The notes: generated by a model not told the origin, from the sequence alone. Shown: positions 16,953 to 25,599, counted from the stretch's first letter. The stretch is 64,000 nt of DNA from Bacillota bacterium (GCA_019420305.1 JAHZHL010000029.1:215590-279589), one strand, 5' to 3'. Numbers and translations: made by a program.

Positions 16953-18023
16953 TTAATTGTCCCACTGTTCGATTATTTCCGGAATGATTTTCTTCAGATC
17001 GCCGCAGATAGCATAATCCGCCAGCTGCATCATAGGCGCTTCCGGATCTTTATTAATCGCCACGATAATATCCGAGGTCTGCATGCCTGCCAGGTGCTGG
17101 ATGGCGCCGGAAATACCGCAGGCAAAATAAATTTTAGGTTTCACGGTAGTGCCGGTCTGTCCTACCTGATGGCTCGCGTCAATCCAGCCGGAATCCACCG
17201 CCGCTCTGGACGCGCCTACCACGCCGCCAACTTTATCGGCAAATTTCCGGATCAGCTCAAATCCTTCCGCGTTTCCCAGTCCTCTTCCGCCGGAGCAGAT
17301 GATCTGCGCGTCGGTCAGAGACACCAGTTCTTTCGCTTCTTTCACCACATTCAGAACCTGCACATGGATATCCGACTCCGACAGCTTCGGCTTAATCGAA
17401 ACCAGCTCGCCCTTTCTGTAAGCGTCTTTCTCCAGACGTTCCATAACCCCTGGTCTTACAGTCGCCATCTGAGGCCTTGTCCTCGGTGTAACGATGGTTG
17501 CCATCAGGTTTCCGCCAAAGGCGGGACGTGTCTGCTTCAGTCCTTTATCCTCACTGTCCGGATCCAGGCCCGCGGTGCTGGCGGTTGTGTAGGTTTCCAG
17601 GTAGTGAATGTATTTTCCCGTATTGATATCCAGTCTGGTGCAGTCGGCGGTCAGGCCGGTATCCAGCCGCGCCGCGATTCTCGGCGCCAGATCTCTTCCG
17701 ATATGGGTCGCTCCAAAGAGAACGATTTCCGGCTTTTCTTCGCGGATCGCGTCGGTAATGACCTTTGTATATCCATCCGTCGTATACTGGGAAAGCAGCG
17801 GATCGCTGATCTGATATACGACATCCGCGCCGTACGCGTAAAGCTCGTCAACTAAGTTGTCTGTCTGATCACCTACCAGCAGCGCGCATACCTTTGTGTT
17901 TTCGCCGATTTCCCTGGAAAGGCGATACCCCTCTCCCAGCAATTCCGTCGCCACATTCATCAGCTTTCCGCCGCGCTGTTCGGTATAGACCCATACATTT
18001 TTGTATTCGCTAAAATCCGTCAT
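16953..18023 (-). CDS. etfA: electron transfer flavoprotein alpha subunit
   Basis: A 356-residue ETF alpha subunit. The C-terminal FAD domain shows CSGGRGLGNAEGF, GASRAAVDSGW, QVGQTGTTVKPKIYFACGISGA and IVAINKDPEAPMMQLADY. The N-terminal ETF_alpha/beta domain starts at NVWVYTEQ. Together with EtfB it accepts or delivers electrons for the acyl-CoA dehydrogenase encoded upstream. In clostridia such complexes often bifurcate electrons between crotonyl-CoA and ferredoxin; whether this one does cannot be decided here. It sits 13 bp after etfB in the order ECH-ACAD-etfB-etfA-dehydrogenase. Confidence 0.96.
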   Translation of the reverse strand: MTDFSEYKNVWVYTEQRGGKLMNVATELLGEGYRLSREIGENTKVCALLVGDQTDNLVDELYAYGADVVYQISDPLLSQYTTDGYTKVITDAIREEKPEIVLFGATHIGRDLAPRIAARLDTGLTADCTRLDINTGKYIHYLETYTTASTAGLDPDSEDKGLKQTRPAFGGNLMATIVTPRTRPQMATVRPGVMERLEKDAYRKGELVSIKPKLSESDIHVQVLNVVKEAKELVSLTDAQIICSGGRGLGNAEGFELIRKFADKVGGVVGASRAAVDSGWIDASHQVGQTGTTVKPKIYFACGISGAIQHLAGMQTSDIIVAINKDPEAPMMQLADYAICGDLKKIIPEIIEQWDN

Positions 18024-18036
18024 TTCGTGTTCCTCC

Positions 18037-18828
18037 TTAAATGATATGCTTTGCTTTCAGATCTGCCAGCAGGTTTCCTGCCAGTTCTTTTGGGGAATCC
18101 CCCTCGACTGTAATTCCCTTGCCCTTTGGCTTTGGCGTAAAAGAGCGGAATACATTTGTCGGGGAAGCTTTCAGTCCGACCACGGTCTTATCTACGCCGA
18201 TTGCGTCCGCATCCCAAACCTTGATCTCTGCCTGTCCCGCTCTGAGAATTCCCCGGATGCTCATGTATCTGGGCGTATTCAGATCCTTAATCGCCGTCAG
18301 TACGCAAGGCGTCGGAACTTTCAGTTCTTCATAACCGTCTTCCAACGCTCGTTTTACAAGCACGCTTCCATCCGCTTCCATTTTAAATTCCTTAACATAA
18401 GTCACCTGCGGCAGGTTCAGTTTCTCCGCGATCTGCGGGCCAACCTGAGCAGTATCGCCGTCAATGGCCTGCCTTCCGGCGAAAATCAGATCAAAGTCTC
18501 CGATTTTACGGATTCCCGCTGCCAGAGCATTGGAAGTCGCCCATGTGTCCGAACCGCCCAGCGCCCGGTCGGAAAGGAGAATGGCCTCGTCCGCTCCCAT
18601 GGCAATGCATTCCTGCAGCATTTCTTTGGCCTGGGGCGGCCCCATGGTCAGAACAGTAACGGTTGTTTCCGGATCCCCATCTTTTATTTTTAACGCCTCT
18701 TCCAGGGCATTGGCGTCATCATGATTTAAAATCGATTCTACGCCGTCCCGAATCAGGGTTCCTGTTTCCGGATTAATTTTAATCTCGTTTGTATTCGGCA
18801 CTTGTTTTACACATACTATGATTTTCAT
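18037..18828 (-). CDS. etfB: electron transfer flavoprotein beta subunit
   Basis: A 263-residue ETF beta subunit, the usual length. It begins MKIIVCVKQVPNTNEIKI and carries GRQAIDGDTAQVGPQIAE, a conserved nucleotide-binding loop in clostridial ETFs, and VLTAIKDLNTPRYMS. It pairs with EtfA to hold FAD and a second nucleotide. It is 19 bp downstream of the acyl-CoA dehydrogenase gene, so the three proteins of the likely complex are made together. Control comes from the sigma-54 promoter at 20821-20836. Confidence 0.96.
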   Translation of the reverse strand: MKIIVCVKQVPNTNEIKINPETGTLIRDGVESILNHDDANALEEALKIKDGDPETTVTVLTMGPPQAKEMLQECIAMGADEAILLSDRALGGSDTWATSNALAAGIRKIGDFDLIFAGRQAIDGDTAQVGPQIAEKLNLPQVTYVKEFKMEADGSVLVKRALEDGYEELKVPTPCVLTAIKDLNTPRYMSIRGILRAGQAEIKVWDADAIGVDKTVVGLKASPTNVFRSFTPKPKGKGITVEGDSPKELAGNLLADLKAKHII

Positions 18829-18847
18829 ATTCTCTGAATCCTCCTGC

Positions 18848-19987
18848 TTATTTAAAGATACTTCCTGAGATGACCATCTTCATAACTTCCGAGGTACCTT
18901 CATAAATCTCGGTGATCTTCTGATCCCGATACATCCGTTCTACCGGATAATCTTTAATATAGCCATAACCGCCATGGAACTGGACCGCTTTGTCCACCAC
19001 ATAAGAAGCCACTTCCGAACAGGCCAGCTTTGCCTGAGCCGCTTCCACCGTGCTGTTCAGACCTCTGTCCCTTGTATTGCAGGCGTTATAGAGAATGAAC
19101 CTGGCCCCGTCGATTTTCGTTTTCATCTCTGCCATCTCAAAGGCCAGAGCCTGGAATTTATTAAGGCTTCTTCCAAACTGCTTTCTCTGTTTCATGTACT
19201 CTACCGTCTGGTCAAAAGCGCCCTGCGCGATTCCCAGAGCCTGCGCCGCGATTCCCAGTCGTCCTACATCCAGGGAACTCATTGCGGTTTTAAAGCCTTT
19301 TCCCTCCTGTCCCAGCAGATTTTCCTTGGGGATTTTACAATCTTCAAAGACCAGTTCCGCCGCGATGGAACCTCGGATTCCCATTTTGTTTTCCTTTTTT
19401 CCTCTGGAAAATCCCGGCGTGCCCTTTTCTACAATAAAAGAGCTGATTCCCTTGTTGCCTTTTGATTTGTCGGTCATTGCCATAATAACATAAACATCCG
19501 CGATACCTCCGCCGGAAATAAAGATCTTGGTTCCGTTCAGAAGCCAGTGATCTCCCATATCTTTGGCAGTCGTCTGCTGCATGGCGGCATCCGTTCCCGC
19601 GTTGGGCTCTGTAAGACCAAAGGCCCCCAGCTTCTTTCCTGAAAGCAGATCCGGCAGGTACTTCCGCTTTTGTTCTTCCGTCCCATAGGTAAAAATCGGC
19701 CAGCAGCACAGAGCATTATGGGTTTGTACAATTACTCCGTGTGAAGCGTCCACCTTTGAAAGCTCTTCCACAGCCATAATATAGGTCAGATAATCGGTGC
19801 CCGCTCCGCCGTATTCCTGCGGAAAAGGCATTCCCATCACGCCCAGTTCCCCTAATTTGGCTACCGTTTCATAAGGGTATTCCGCTTTTTCATCGATCTC
19901 TTCACTGATGGGCGCGATTTCGGTTTCCGCGAACTCCTTCAGCATCTTTTTGACCATCTGCTGTTCTCTTGAATAAGTAAATTCCAT
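18848..19987 (-). CDS. short-chain acyl-CoA dehydrogenase
   Basis: A 379-residue flavoprotein of typical acyl-CoA dehydrogenase length. FGLTEPNAGTDA is the FAD-contact signature. QFHGGYGYIKDYPVERMYRD and IYEGTSEVMKMVI form the C-terminal signature, with E363 as the catalytic base at the position used by short-chain (butyryl-type) enzymes. It oxidises acyl-CoA to 2-enoyl-CoA, or runs as a reductase with EtfAB. Upstream lies the enoyl-CoA hydratase and downstream etfB/etfA. Its regulation with an omega-semialdehyde dehydrogenase and a hydroxyacyl-CoA dehydrogenase suggests a dedicated catabolic enzyme rather than a general bcd. The chain length is not readable from sequence. Confidence 0.94.
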   Translation of the reverse strand: MEFTYSREQQMVKKMLKEFAETEIAPISEEIDEKAEYPYETVAKLGELGVMGMPFPQEYGGAGTDYLTYIMAVEELSKVDASHGVIVQTHNALCCWPIFTYGTEEQKRKYLPDLLSGKKLGAFGLTEPNAGTDAAMQQTTAKDMGDHWLLNGTKIFISGGGIADVYVIMAMTDKSKGNKGISSFIVEKGTPGFSRGKKENKMGIRGSIAAELVFEDCKIPKENLLGQEGKGFKTAMSSLDVGRLGIAAQALGIAQGAFDQTVEYMKQRKQFGRSLNKFQALAFEMAEMKTKIDGARFILYNACNTRDRGLNSTVEAAQAKLACSEVASYVVDKAVQFHGGYGYIKDYPVERMYRDQKITEIYEGTSEVMKMVISGSIFK

Positions 19988-20004
19988 CTTCTCGCTCCTT
20001 TTCT

Positions 20005-20781
20005 CTATTTATTCTTAAACTTTGCTTCTCGTTTTTCCAGGAAAGCATTCATACCTTCCTTCTGATCTTTTGTCGCAAAGCACATAGCAAACAGTTCGTT
20101 TTCAAGTCTTATTCCATTATCCACATCCATATCCGCGCCTCTGTCGATAGCCGCTTTGGCGTATTTTACCGCAATCGGCGCGTTTTTCAGGATTTCTCCC
20201 GCAAGGCTTTTGGCTTCCTCCATCAGCTTGTCCGCCGGTACGACCCGATTGGCCAGTCCGATTTTCTCCGCTTCGTCTGCTTTTATCATCTTTCCGGTAA
20301 AAATCAGTTCTTTGGCTTTTCCTATGCCCACTCTCCTTGGAAGCCTCTGTGTTCCTGAAAATCCCGGAGTAATGCCCAGTCCTACCTCCGGCTGTCCGAA
20401 TTTCGCCTTATCACTGGCAAGAATCAAATCGCATGCCATAGCCAGTTCACAGCCGCCGCCAAGGGCGAACCCGTTTACAGCGGCAATTGTCGGAATTTCC
20501 AGGAGTTCAATCTGCCGGAAAAGCCGGCTTCCGAAAATGCCCCAGTTTCTTCCGCCTTCTACATCCAGTTTGCTCTGAGCGCCAATGTCCGCCCCGGCGA
20601 CAAAGGCTCTTCCTTCTCCTGTAATAACCAGCGCGCGAATCTCGCTGTCCTGCTGCACTTCATCCACGCATTGCTTCATTTCTTCCAGGACCTGGCCGTT
20701 CAGCGCATTCAGTGCTTCCGGACGTCGGATCGTCAGAACCGCAATCCCGTCCTTTTTTTCTAATCCTATTGTCTCAAACAT
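20005..20781 (-). CDS. enoyl-CoA hydratase/isomerase (crotonase family)
   Basis: A 258-residue crotonase-fold protein. AFVAGADI (59-66) and ALGGGCELAMACD (106-118) form the oxyanion hole. E112 and E132, twenty residues apart, match the catalytic glutamate pair of true hydratases. The C-terminal EGMNAFLEKREAKFKN is typical. It should hydrate a 2-enoyl-CoA to 3-hydroxyacyl-CoA, the substrate of the dehydrogenase made from the divergent gene at 21230. It is the first gene of its operon, 39 bp from the -12 element of the sigma-54 promoter. Confidence 0.95.
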   Translation of the reverse strand: MFETIGLEKKDGIAVLTIRRPEALNALNGQVLEEMKQCVDEVQQDSEIRALVITGEGRAFVAGADIGAQSKLDVEGGRNWGIFGSRLFRQIELLEIPTIAAVNGFALGGGCELAMACDLILASDKAKFGQPEVGLGITPGFSGTQRLPRRVGIGKAKELIFTGKMIKADEAEKIGLANRVVPADKLMEEAKSLAGEILKNAPIAVKYAKAAIDRGADMDVDNGIRLENELFAMCFATKDQKEGMNAFLEKREAKFKNK

Positions 20782-20820
20782 TTCTGCCTCCCTGCTGTTT
20801 CATATTTCGCAAAACTAAAA

Positions 20821-20836
20821 AGCAAGAGTTATGCCA
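20821..20836 (-). promoter_or_regulatory. sigma-54 promoter of the ECH-ACAD-EtfBA operon
   Basis: On the minus strand the bases read TGGCAT-AACTC-TTGCT. It has the invariant GG and GC at the required spacing and one departure (T for C) from TGGCAC-N5-TTGCW. It lies 39 bp before the enoyl-CoA hydratase start and about 174 bp from the centre of the dyad at 20990-21004. Confidence 0.85.
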
Positions 20837-20989
20837 ACTCCCCTTCCGCGGCCCATCTCCTTCCGTCTGAAATCACGGACGGTCTGATTTTCCCGTATCC
20901 ATCCATCTTATTATCTGGCGTATCTTTCTTGTTTGCCCTTGTTTTCCTTTCCTCCGCCTTCTCTCCCATCCTTTTCCTTCTTATACGCA

Positions 20990-21024
20990 ATTGCATTTTG
21001 CAATCATTGTTTGTAAATTGCAAT
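20990..21024. promoter_or_regulatory. tandem dyad, enhancer shared by two divergent sigma-54 promoters
   Basis: ATTGCA-TTT-TGCAAT (20990-21004) is a perfect inverted repeat and equals the site at 10220-10234 in both arms. A degenerate copy, TTTGTA-AAT-TGCAAT (21010-21024), is centred 20 bp away, two helical turns. The perfect site is nearly equidistant from the -12 elements at 20823 and 21167 (about 174 and 170 bp). The rest of the 448-bp divergent region (20782-21229) holds no gene I can support. Confidence 0.75.
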
Positions 21025-21153
21025 TTCATGAGAGATCCTTTTCCAGAATTCCCGGAACAGGCTTTTTACCCCCGACTTTTATCCAGCGCGCCATTCCTTA
21101 GAATCTCTTCTTTTCAAAGTTTTTTATGCTCAAAATTACAAATATTCACGTGG

Positions 21154-21169
21154 TGGCATATTTATTGCT
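21154..21169 (+). promoter_or_regulatory. sigma-54 promoter of the HAD-cyclase operon
   Basis: The bases read TGGCAT-ATTTA-TTGCT, with the same -24 and -12 elements as the divergent promoter at 20821-20836. The ATG of the 3-hydroxyacyl-CoA-dehydrogenase-like gene is 61 bp downstream. Confidence 0.85.
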
Positions 21170-21229
21170 TTATAACATATTTCAGAAAACAAAATTATCT
21201 GCACATGCACATAAGAAAGAAGGTATATT

Positions 21230-22144
21230 ATGAAAGCAGAAGACATTAAGAAGGTATTAGTGATCGGGGCAGGTACTATGGCTGCCCATGTTTCCGCTCA
21301 GTTCCTGCTGTTTGGCAGAGAAGTCGTCGTTTACGTAAGAAGCGAGGAAAAGAAAGCAATTGTCGTGGATCGTATCCGCAATGAAGTTATGGCTCCGCGT
21401 ATTGCGGAAGGCTACTTTACCGATGAGTACGCGGATAAAGTAATCAAGAATGTAAGCTTTATTGTCGCGGATCCTTCTCAGGTTCCGGAAGATATCGGTC
21501 TTGTCAGCGAATCGGTATATGAAGATTATGAAACAAAGGAAACCGTATGGAAGCAGTTCGCTCCCTATCTTCCGAAAAATGCCATTTTGACAACGGATTC
21601 GTCATCTTTGTCACCATCCAGATTCGCGGCCGCTTCCGGCGCTCCGGAACGATTCCTGGGCTGGCACTTTTATATGCCGTCCTTTTACCGCAATGTAACA
21701 GATATTTCTCCTGTAGCGGAAACAAAGCCGGAATATGTGGACTTACTAGTAGAATTCGCAAAATCCATTCACATGAATCCATGTGTTCTTAAGAAAGAGA
21801 CTCCGGGATATCTGGCAAATAACATGCTTTATTCCTTTGTTGACATGGGACTGACTTTATATCGGACCGGAGCCGCGGGAATTGAGGATATTGATCGCTC
21901 CTGGATGGGCGTTCGTCAGGAACAAACCGGTCCATTTGGAATTCTGGATGCTGCGGGAATTGACACTATGTACTTGATTCTGAAGGAATGGCGCGGTACC
22001 ACAAAAGAGAATCTGCCGATTCTGGAAGAAAAGGTAAAGAAAGGCGAACTTGGAGTAAAAACAGGAAAGGGATTTTATACATATCCAAACGCGGCTCATC
22101 AACAGCCTGAATTTTTGCAGCGTCCTTCCAAAATTGAAGAATAA
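21230..22144 (+). CDS. 3-hydroxyacyl-CoA dehydrogenase-like oxidoreductase
   Basis: A 304-residue protein with the two-domain 3-hydroxyacyl-CoA dehydrogenase fold. G13AGTMA is the NAD loop. The conserved Ser falls in TTDSSSLS (around 124), H146 in LGWHFYMP is the catalytic His, and N197 in PGYLANNML the active-site Asn. The usual NPVxxMxLVE stretch reads MPSFYRNVTDISPVAET, so the Glu partner and substrate pocket differ from crotonase-linked 3-hydroxybutyryl-CoA dehydrogenases. It may therefore act on an unusual hydroxyacyl-CoA or on a free hydroxy acid, as carnitine or gulonate dehydrogenases of the same family do. It is the first gene after the plus-strand sigma-54 promoter. Confidence 0.85.
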   Translation: MKAEDIKKVLVIGAGTMAAHVSAQFLLFGREVVVYVRSEEKKAIVVDRIRNEVMAPRIAEGYFTDEYADKVIKNVSFIVADPSQVPEDIGLVSESVYEDYETKETVWKQFAPYLPKNAILTTDSSSLSPSRFAAASGAPERFLGWHFYMPSFYRNVTDISPVAETKPEYVDLLVEFAKSIHMNPCVLKKETPGYLANNMLYSFVDMGLTLYRTGAAGIEDIDRSWMGVRQEQTGPFGILDAAGIDTMYLILKEWRGTTKENLPILEEKVKKGELGVKTGKGFYTYPNAAHQQPEFLQRPSKIEE

Positions 22145-22166
22145 ATATGAGGTCCAGGAGGGTATC

Positions 22167-22820
22167 ATGAAAATCATTGATTTAAGCTGTACTTATAAAT
22201 CGGGCCAGATCGCCGGAAATCCCGAGCGTCATCCAGTGGTCGCACTCAATCGTATGGGAAAAATTGAAGACGTGGGTTTTAATACCAGTAGTATTCTCCT
22301 GGGTTCTCATACCGGTACTCATATAGACGCGCCTCTTCACTTTTTCGCCGATGGCACGCCCATCGACAAAATAGATCTGAATTTGTGCTGCGGCCCTGTA
22401 ACAACCGTTGATTTTCGGCGATTCGGACCAGGTTCCCGCGTGGAGCCAAAAGATGTGTCCGGGCTGAAAGTTTCCAGCAGAATGCTGTTCGTATTCGGTT
22501 GGGATCAGTACTATGATTCCCCTCAATATCAGAAAGACTGGCCCTATTTCTCACTGGAAGCGGTTCAGTATCTTTATGATAAAGGGATGCGTCTGATGGT
22601 AATGGACACGATTTCGCCGGATTGTGCCGCTAAGGGAGGCCCGGAGGATTTTCAAATTCATAAAACATTTTTCCCAAAAGGCGTAACCTTCATTGAGCTG
22701 ATTGTAAATACAAAGGCCATTGACTTTTCTATTGATTATCAATTATTTGCTCTCCCTTTAAAGCTGCAGGATCTGGATGGCTCCCCCTGCCGGGTCATTC
22801 TGACAGCAGATGAAAATTAA
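22167..22820 (+). CDS. cyclase-family metal hydrolase (arylformamidase-like)
   Basis: A 217-residue protein of the cyclase/kynurenine-formamidase family. The signature H48-x-G-T-H52-x-D54-x-P-x-H58 (in GSHTGTHIDAPLH) binds the metal. A frame extends back to 22134, overlapping the previous stop, but the ATG at 22167 follows AGGAGG and gives the usual family start, MKIIDLS. The family hydrolyses N-formyl or cyclic amide/lactone bonds. With the creatininase-family enzyme it gives the regulon a second possible ring- or amide-opening hydrolase. It is 22 bp downstream of the dehydrogenase gene and followed by a terminator at 22824. Confidence 0.85.
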   Translation: MKIIDLSCTYKSGQIAGNPERHPVVALNRMGKIEDVGFNTSSILLGSHTGTHIDAPLHFFADGTPIDKIDLNLCCGPVTTVDFRRFGPGSRVEPKDVSGLKVSSRMLFVFGWDQYYDSPQYQKDWPYFSLEAVQYLYDKGMRLMVMDTISPDCAAKGGPEDFQIHKTFFPKGVTFIELIVNTKAIDFSIDYQLFALPLKLQDLDGSPCRVILTADEN

Positions 22821-22823
22821 GCA

Positions 22824-22869
22824 AAAACGTGTACATTCACTGCCAAATTGCAGAAAATGTACACGTTTT
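22824..22869. terminator. intrinsic terminator between cyclase gene and clpB
   Basis: AAAACGTGTACATT (22824-22837) pairs perfectly with AATGTACACGTTTT (22856-22869), followed by ATTTTAT. The A-run at its left end lets it work for clpB on the minus strand as well. Confidence 0.85.
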
Positions 22870-22908
22870 ATTTTATGCAAATCCCGAATTCCCGAACTGA
22901 GGGAATTT

Positions 22909-25500
22909 TTATTTCACTTCAAACTTAAGCTCTGTACCGTCCGATGTCACCTGCACGCTGTCGCCGTCCTTGATATTGCCGCGGATGATTTCGCCCGCCA
23001 GCTGGGTTTCCACATGTTTCTGCAGATACCTCTTGACCGGTCTCGCGCCGTATGCCGGCGTGTAGGCTTCTTTGGCAATAAAGGCTTTGGCGTCATCGCC
23101 AAGTGTAATATGGATATTCCGATCCTCCAGTCTCCGTTCGATATCCCCCATGGACAGTTCGATGATTCTGCCGATCTGGTTTTCCGTCAGCGGCGAGAAT
23201 ACCACGATGTCGTCGATCCGGTTGAGGAATTCCGGACGGAAGTATTTCTTAGTCTCGTTTTCCACTTCCAGTTTTACCGATTCATCTACGGTTCCGTCCG
23301 CTTTGATGCCGTCGATCAGGTACTGGCTTCCGATATTAGAGGTCATAATGACGATGGTGTTTTTAAAGTCCACCGTTCGTCCCTGATTATCGGTCAGCCG
23401 TCCGTCATCGAGGAGCTGCAGAAGGATGTTGAATACGTCCGGATGGGCTTTTTCAATTTCATCAAACAGGATTACGCTGTACGGTTTACGCCTTACCGCT
23501 TCCGTCAGCTGTCCGCCTTCCTCATAGCCCACATATCCCGGAGGCGCTCCAACCAGTCTGGATACGGAGTGTTTCTCCATGTATTCGGACATATCAATCC
23601 GCACCATATTCCGTTCGGAATCGAACATGGCTTCCGACAGGGCTTTGGCAAGCTCCGTTTTGCCGACGCCGGTAGGTCCCAGGAAGATAAAGGAACCGAT
23701 CGGCCGGTTTTCCGCTTTCAGCCCGGCTCTTGCCCGCAACACCGCTTCGGCGACCGCGTCAACGGCCTCATCCTGGCCGATTACACGCTTGTGCAGAATT
23801 TCCGGCAGACGCAGCAGTTTTTCCCGTTCGGATTCGACCAGCCTGCTTACCGGAATCCCGGTCCACCCGGCTACAACTTCGGCGATTTCCTCTTCACCGA
23901 CCTCTTCCTTCAAGAGACGGTTTTCTTTGCCTTCGTCCGCCTGTTCTTTTTCAGCTTCCAGCTTTTTCTCCAGCTCCGGCAGGGTTCCATATTTAAGCTG
24001 CGCCAGCCTTTCCAGATCGTAGTTACGTTCCGCTTCCTCGATCTGCAGCTTGACCTCTTCGATCTGCTGCTTGGTGCCTTTCGCCTCCGTAATCGCTTTC
24101 TTTTCATTCTCCCATTGAGCCCGCATGGTCGCGCTCTCCGCTTTCAACTGGGACAGTTCTTTATCCAGATGCTCCATTCTGGCCTGAGACGCGGCATCGG
24201 TCTCCTTGCCGAGAGCCTGCTTTTCAATTTCCAGCTGCATGATCTTTCTGGAGATCTCATCCAGCTCCGCCGGCATACTGTCGATTTCCGTACGGATTTT
24301 AGAAGCCGCCTCGTCCATCAGGTCGATGGCCTTGTCCGGCAGGAACCGGTCGGTAATGTATCGATCCGACAGAGTCGCGCAGGCAATCAGGGCGTTGTCC
24401 GTAATCCGCACACCATGATGAATTTCAAACCGTTCTTTCAGGCCCCGCAGAATCGAGATGGTATCTTCCACAGACGGCTGATCCACCAGTACTTTCTGGA
24501 ACCGGCGTTCCAGAGCCGCGTCTTTTTCAATGTACTTGCGGTATTCATCCAGGGTTGTCGCGCCGATACAGTGCAGTTCGCCTCTCGCCAGTTTCGGCTT
24601 CAGCAGGTTGCCCGCGTCCATAGCGCCTTCGGATTTTCCAGCGCCTACGATATTGTGAATTTCATCGATGAACAGGATGATCCTGCCCTCGGATTTTTCG
24701 ATTTCATTTAATACAGCTTTCAGACGTTCCTCAAACTCGCCGCGGAACTTGGCTCCCGCAATCAGGGCGCCCATATCCAGGGCGAAAATCGTCTTGTCTT
24801 TCAGACCTTCCGGTACGTCTCCGTTGAGAATCCGCTGAGCCAGCCCTTCTACAACCGCGGTCTTGCCGACCCCCGGTTCTCCGATGAGGACTGGGTTATT
24901 CTTGGTTCTTCTGGACAAAATCTGAATGGTATGGCGGATTTCACTGTCGCGGCCGATGACCGGATCCAGCTTGCCGTCTCTTGCCATTTCCACCAGATCC
25001 CGCCCGTATTTGTTCAGCGCGTCGTAGTTTTCTTCCGGGTTCTGGCTGGTTACCCGCTGGTTTCCCCTGACTTTTTCCAGCGCTTCCAGGAATTTATTTT
25101 TCGTAATTCCGTACTTCTTGAAAATCTTAGAAGACGGCGTCCCCTTTTCTTCCAGCAGCGCCAGATACATGTGTTCCACGCTGACGTATTCGTCTTTGAA
25201 GTCCGCCGCGATTTTCTCCGCTTTCATCAGAAGCTGGGAAAGCCGCCGGGACGAATACATATTGTCCGCGCCGCCGGTTACTTTGGGAAGCTTTTCCATC
25301 TCCTGCTGCAGATCGCCGATGACCGCGCCCACATTGATTTCCATAAATTTGAGCAGCTTGGGAATCAGCCCGTCCTGCTGCATGACGAGAGCAAGATGCA
25401 AGTGCTCGCCGTCCAGCTGCTGGTGTCCCTCTTCAATGGCGATATTCTGGCAATCCATGATTGCCCCCTGAGCGTTTTGTGTGTATTTATCTAAATTCAT
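22909..25500 (-). CDS. clpB: ATP-dependent disaggregase ClpB
   Basis: An 863-residue Hsp100 protein with all ClpB parts. The Clp_N repeat domain spans about 1-145. NBD1 has Walker A GEPGVGKT (207-214) and the pore loop KFRGEFEER. A coiled-coil middle domain covers about 400-530, which separates ClpB from ClpC/ClpA, and NBD2 carries GPTGVGKTELAKAL. It works with DnaK to dissolve protein aggregates in the cytoplasm. The ATG at 25500 follows GGAGGTGAAG. A CIRCE element and sigma-A promoter lie just upstream, so HrcA repression is expected. It is a single-gene unit, convergent with the cyclase gene. Confidence 0.98.
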   Translation of the reverse strand: MNLDKYTQNAQGAIMDCQNIAIEEGHQQLDGEHLHLALVMQQDGLIPKLLKFMEINVGAVIGDLQQEMEKLPKVTGGADNMYSSRRLSQLLMKAEKIAADFKDEYVSVEHMYLALLEEKGTPSSKIFKKYGITKNKFLEALEKVRGNQRVTSQNPEENYDALNKYGRDLVEMARDGKLDPVIGRDSEIRHTIQILSRRTKNNPVLIGEPGVGKTAVVEGLAQRILNGDVPEGLKDKTIFALDMGALIAGAKFRGEFEERLKAVLNEIEKSEGRIILFIDEIHNIVGAGKSEGAMDAGNLLKPKLARGELHCIGATTLDEYRKYIEKDAALERRFQKVLVDQPSVEDTISILRGLKERFEIHHGVRITDNALIACATLSDRYITDRFLPDKAIDLMDEAASKIRTEIDSMPAELDEISRKIMQLEIEKQALGKETDAASQARMEHLDKELSQLKAESATMRAQWENEKKAITEAKGTKQQIEEVKLQIEEAERNYDLERLAQLKYGTLPELEKKLEAEKEQADEGKENRLLKEEVGEEEIAEVVAGWTGIPVSRLVESEREKLLRLPEILHKRVIGQDEAVDAVAEAVLRARAGLKAENRPIGSFIFLGPTGVGKTELAKALSEAMFDSERNMVRIDMSEYMEKHSVSRLVGAPPGYVGYEEGGQLTEAVRRKPYSVILFDEIEKAHPDVFNILLQLLDDGRLTDNQGRTVDFKNTIVIMTSNIGSQYLIDGIKADGTVDESVKLEVENETKKYFRPEFLNRIDDIVVFSPLTENQIGRIIELSMGDIERRLEDRNIHITLGDDAKAFIAKEAYTPAYGARPVKRYLQKHVETQLAGEIIRGNIKDGDSVQVTSDGTELKFEVK

Positions 25501-25562
25501 TAATCTTCACCTCCACACCTGCTAATCTTAGTATTAACAAGGAAATATTTTCTTACATATTC

Positions 25563-25591
25563 ATTTTAACTCTGCTGTAGCAAAAAGTAAA
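25563..25591 (-). promoter_or_regulatory. sigma-A promoter of clpB
   Basis: On the minus strand TTTACT (25591-25586), a 17-bp spacer and TAAAAT (25568-25563) lie 63 bp before the clpB start. The CIRCE element ends 9 bp upstream of the -35 box. Confidence 0.7.
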
Positions 25592-25599
25592 GAACTTTT

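Noticed and set aside
20829..21029. 66-residue Lys/Arg-rich open frame on the minus strand
   Set aside because: It overlaps the two sigma-54 promoter region and the enhancer dyads, has no ribosome binding site and shows no family features.
22810..24711. 633-residue open frame on the plus strand
   Set aside because: It is antisense to clpB and reflects that gene's codon bias; it starts at the cyclase gene end without a ribosome binding site.
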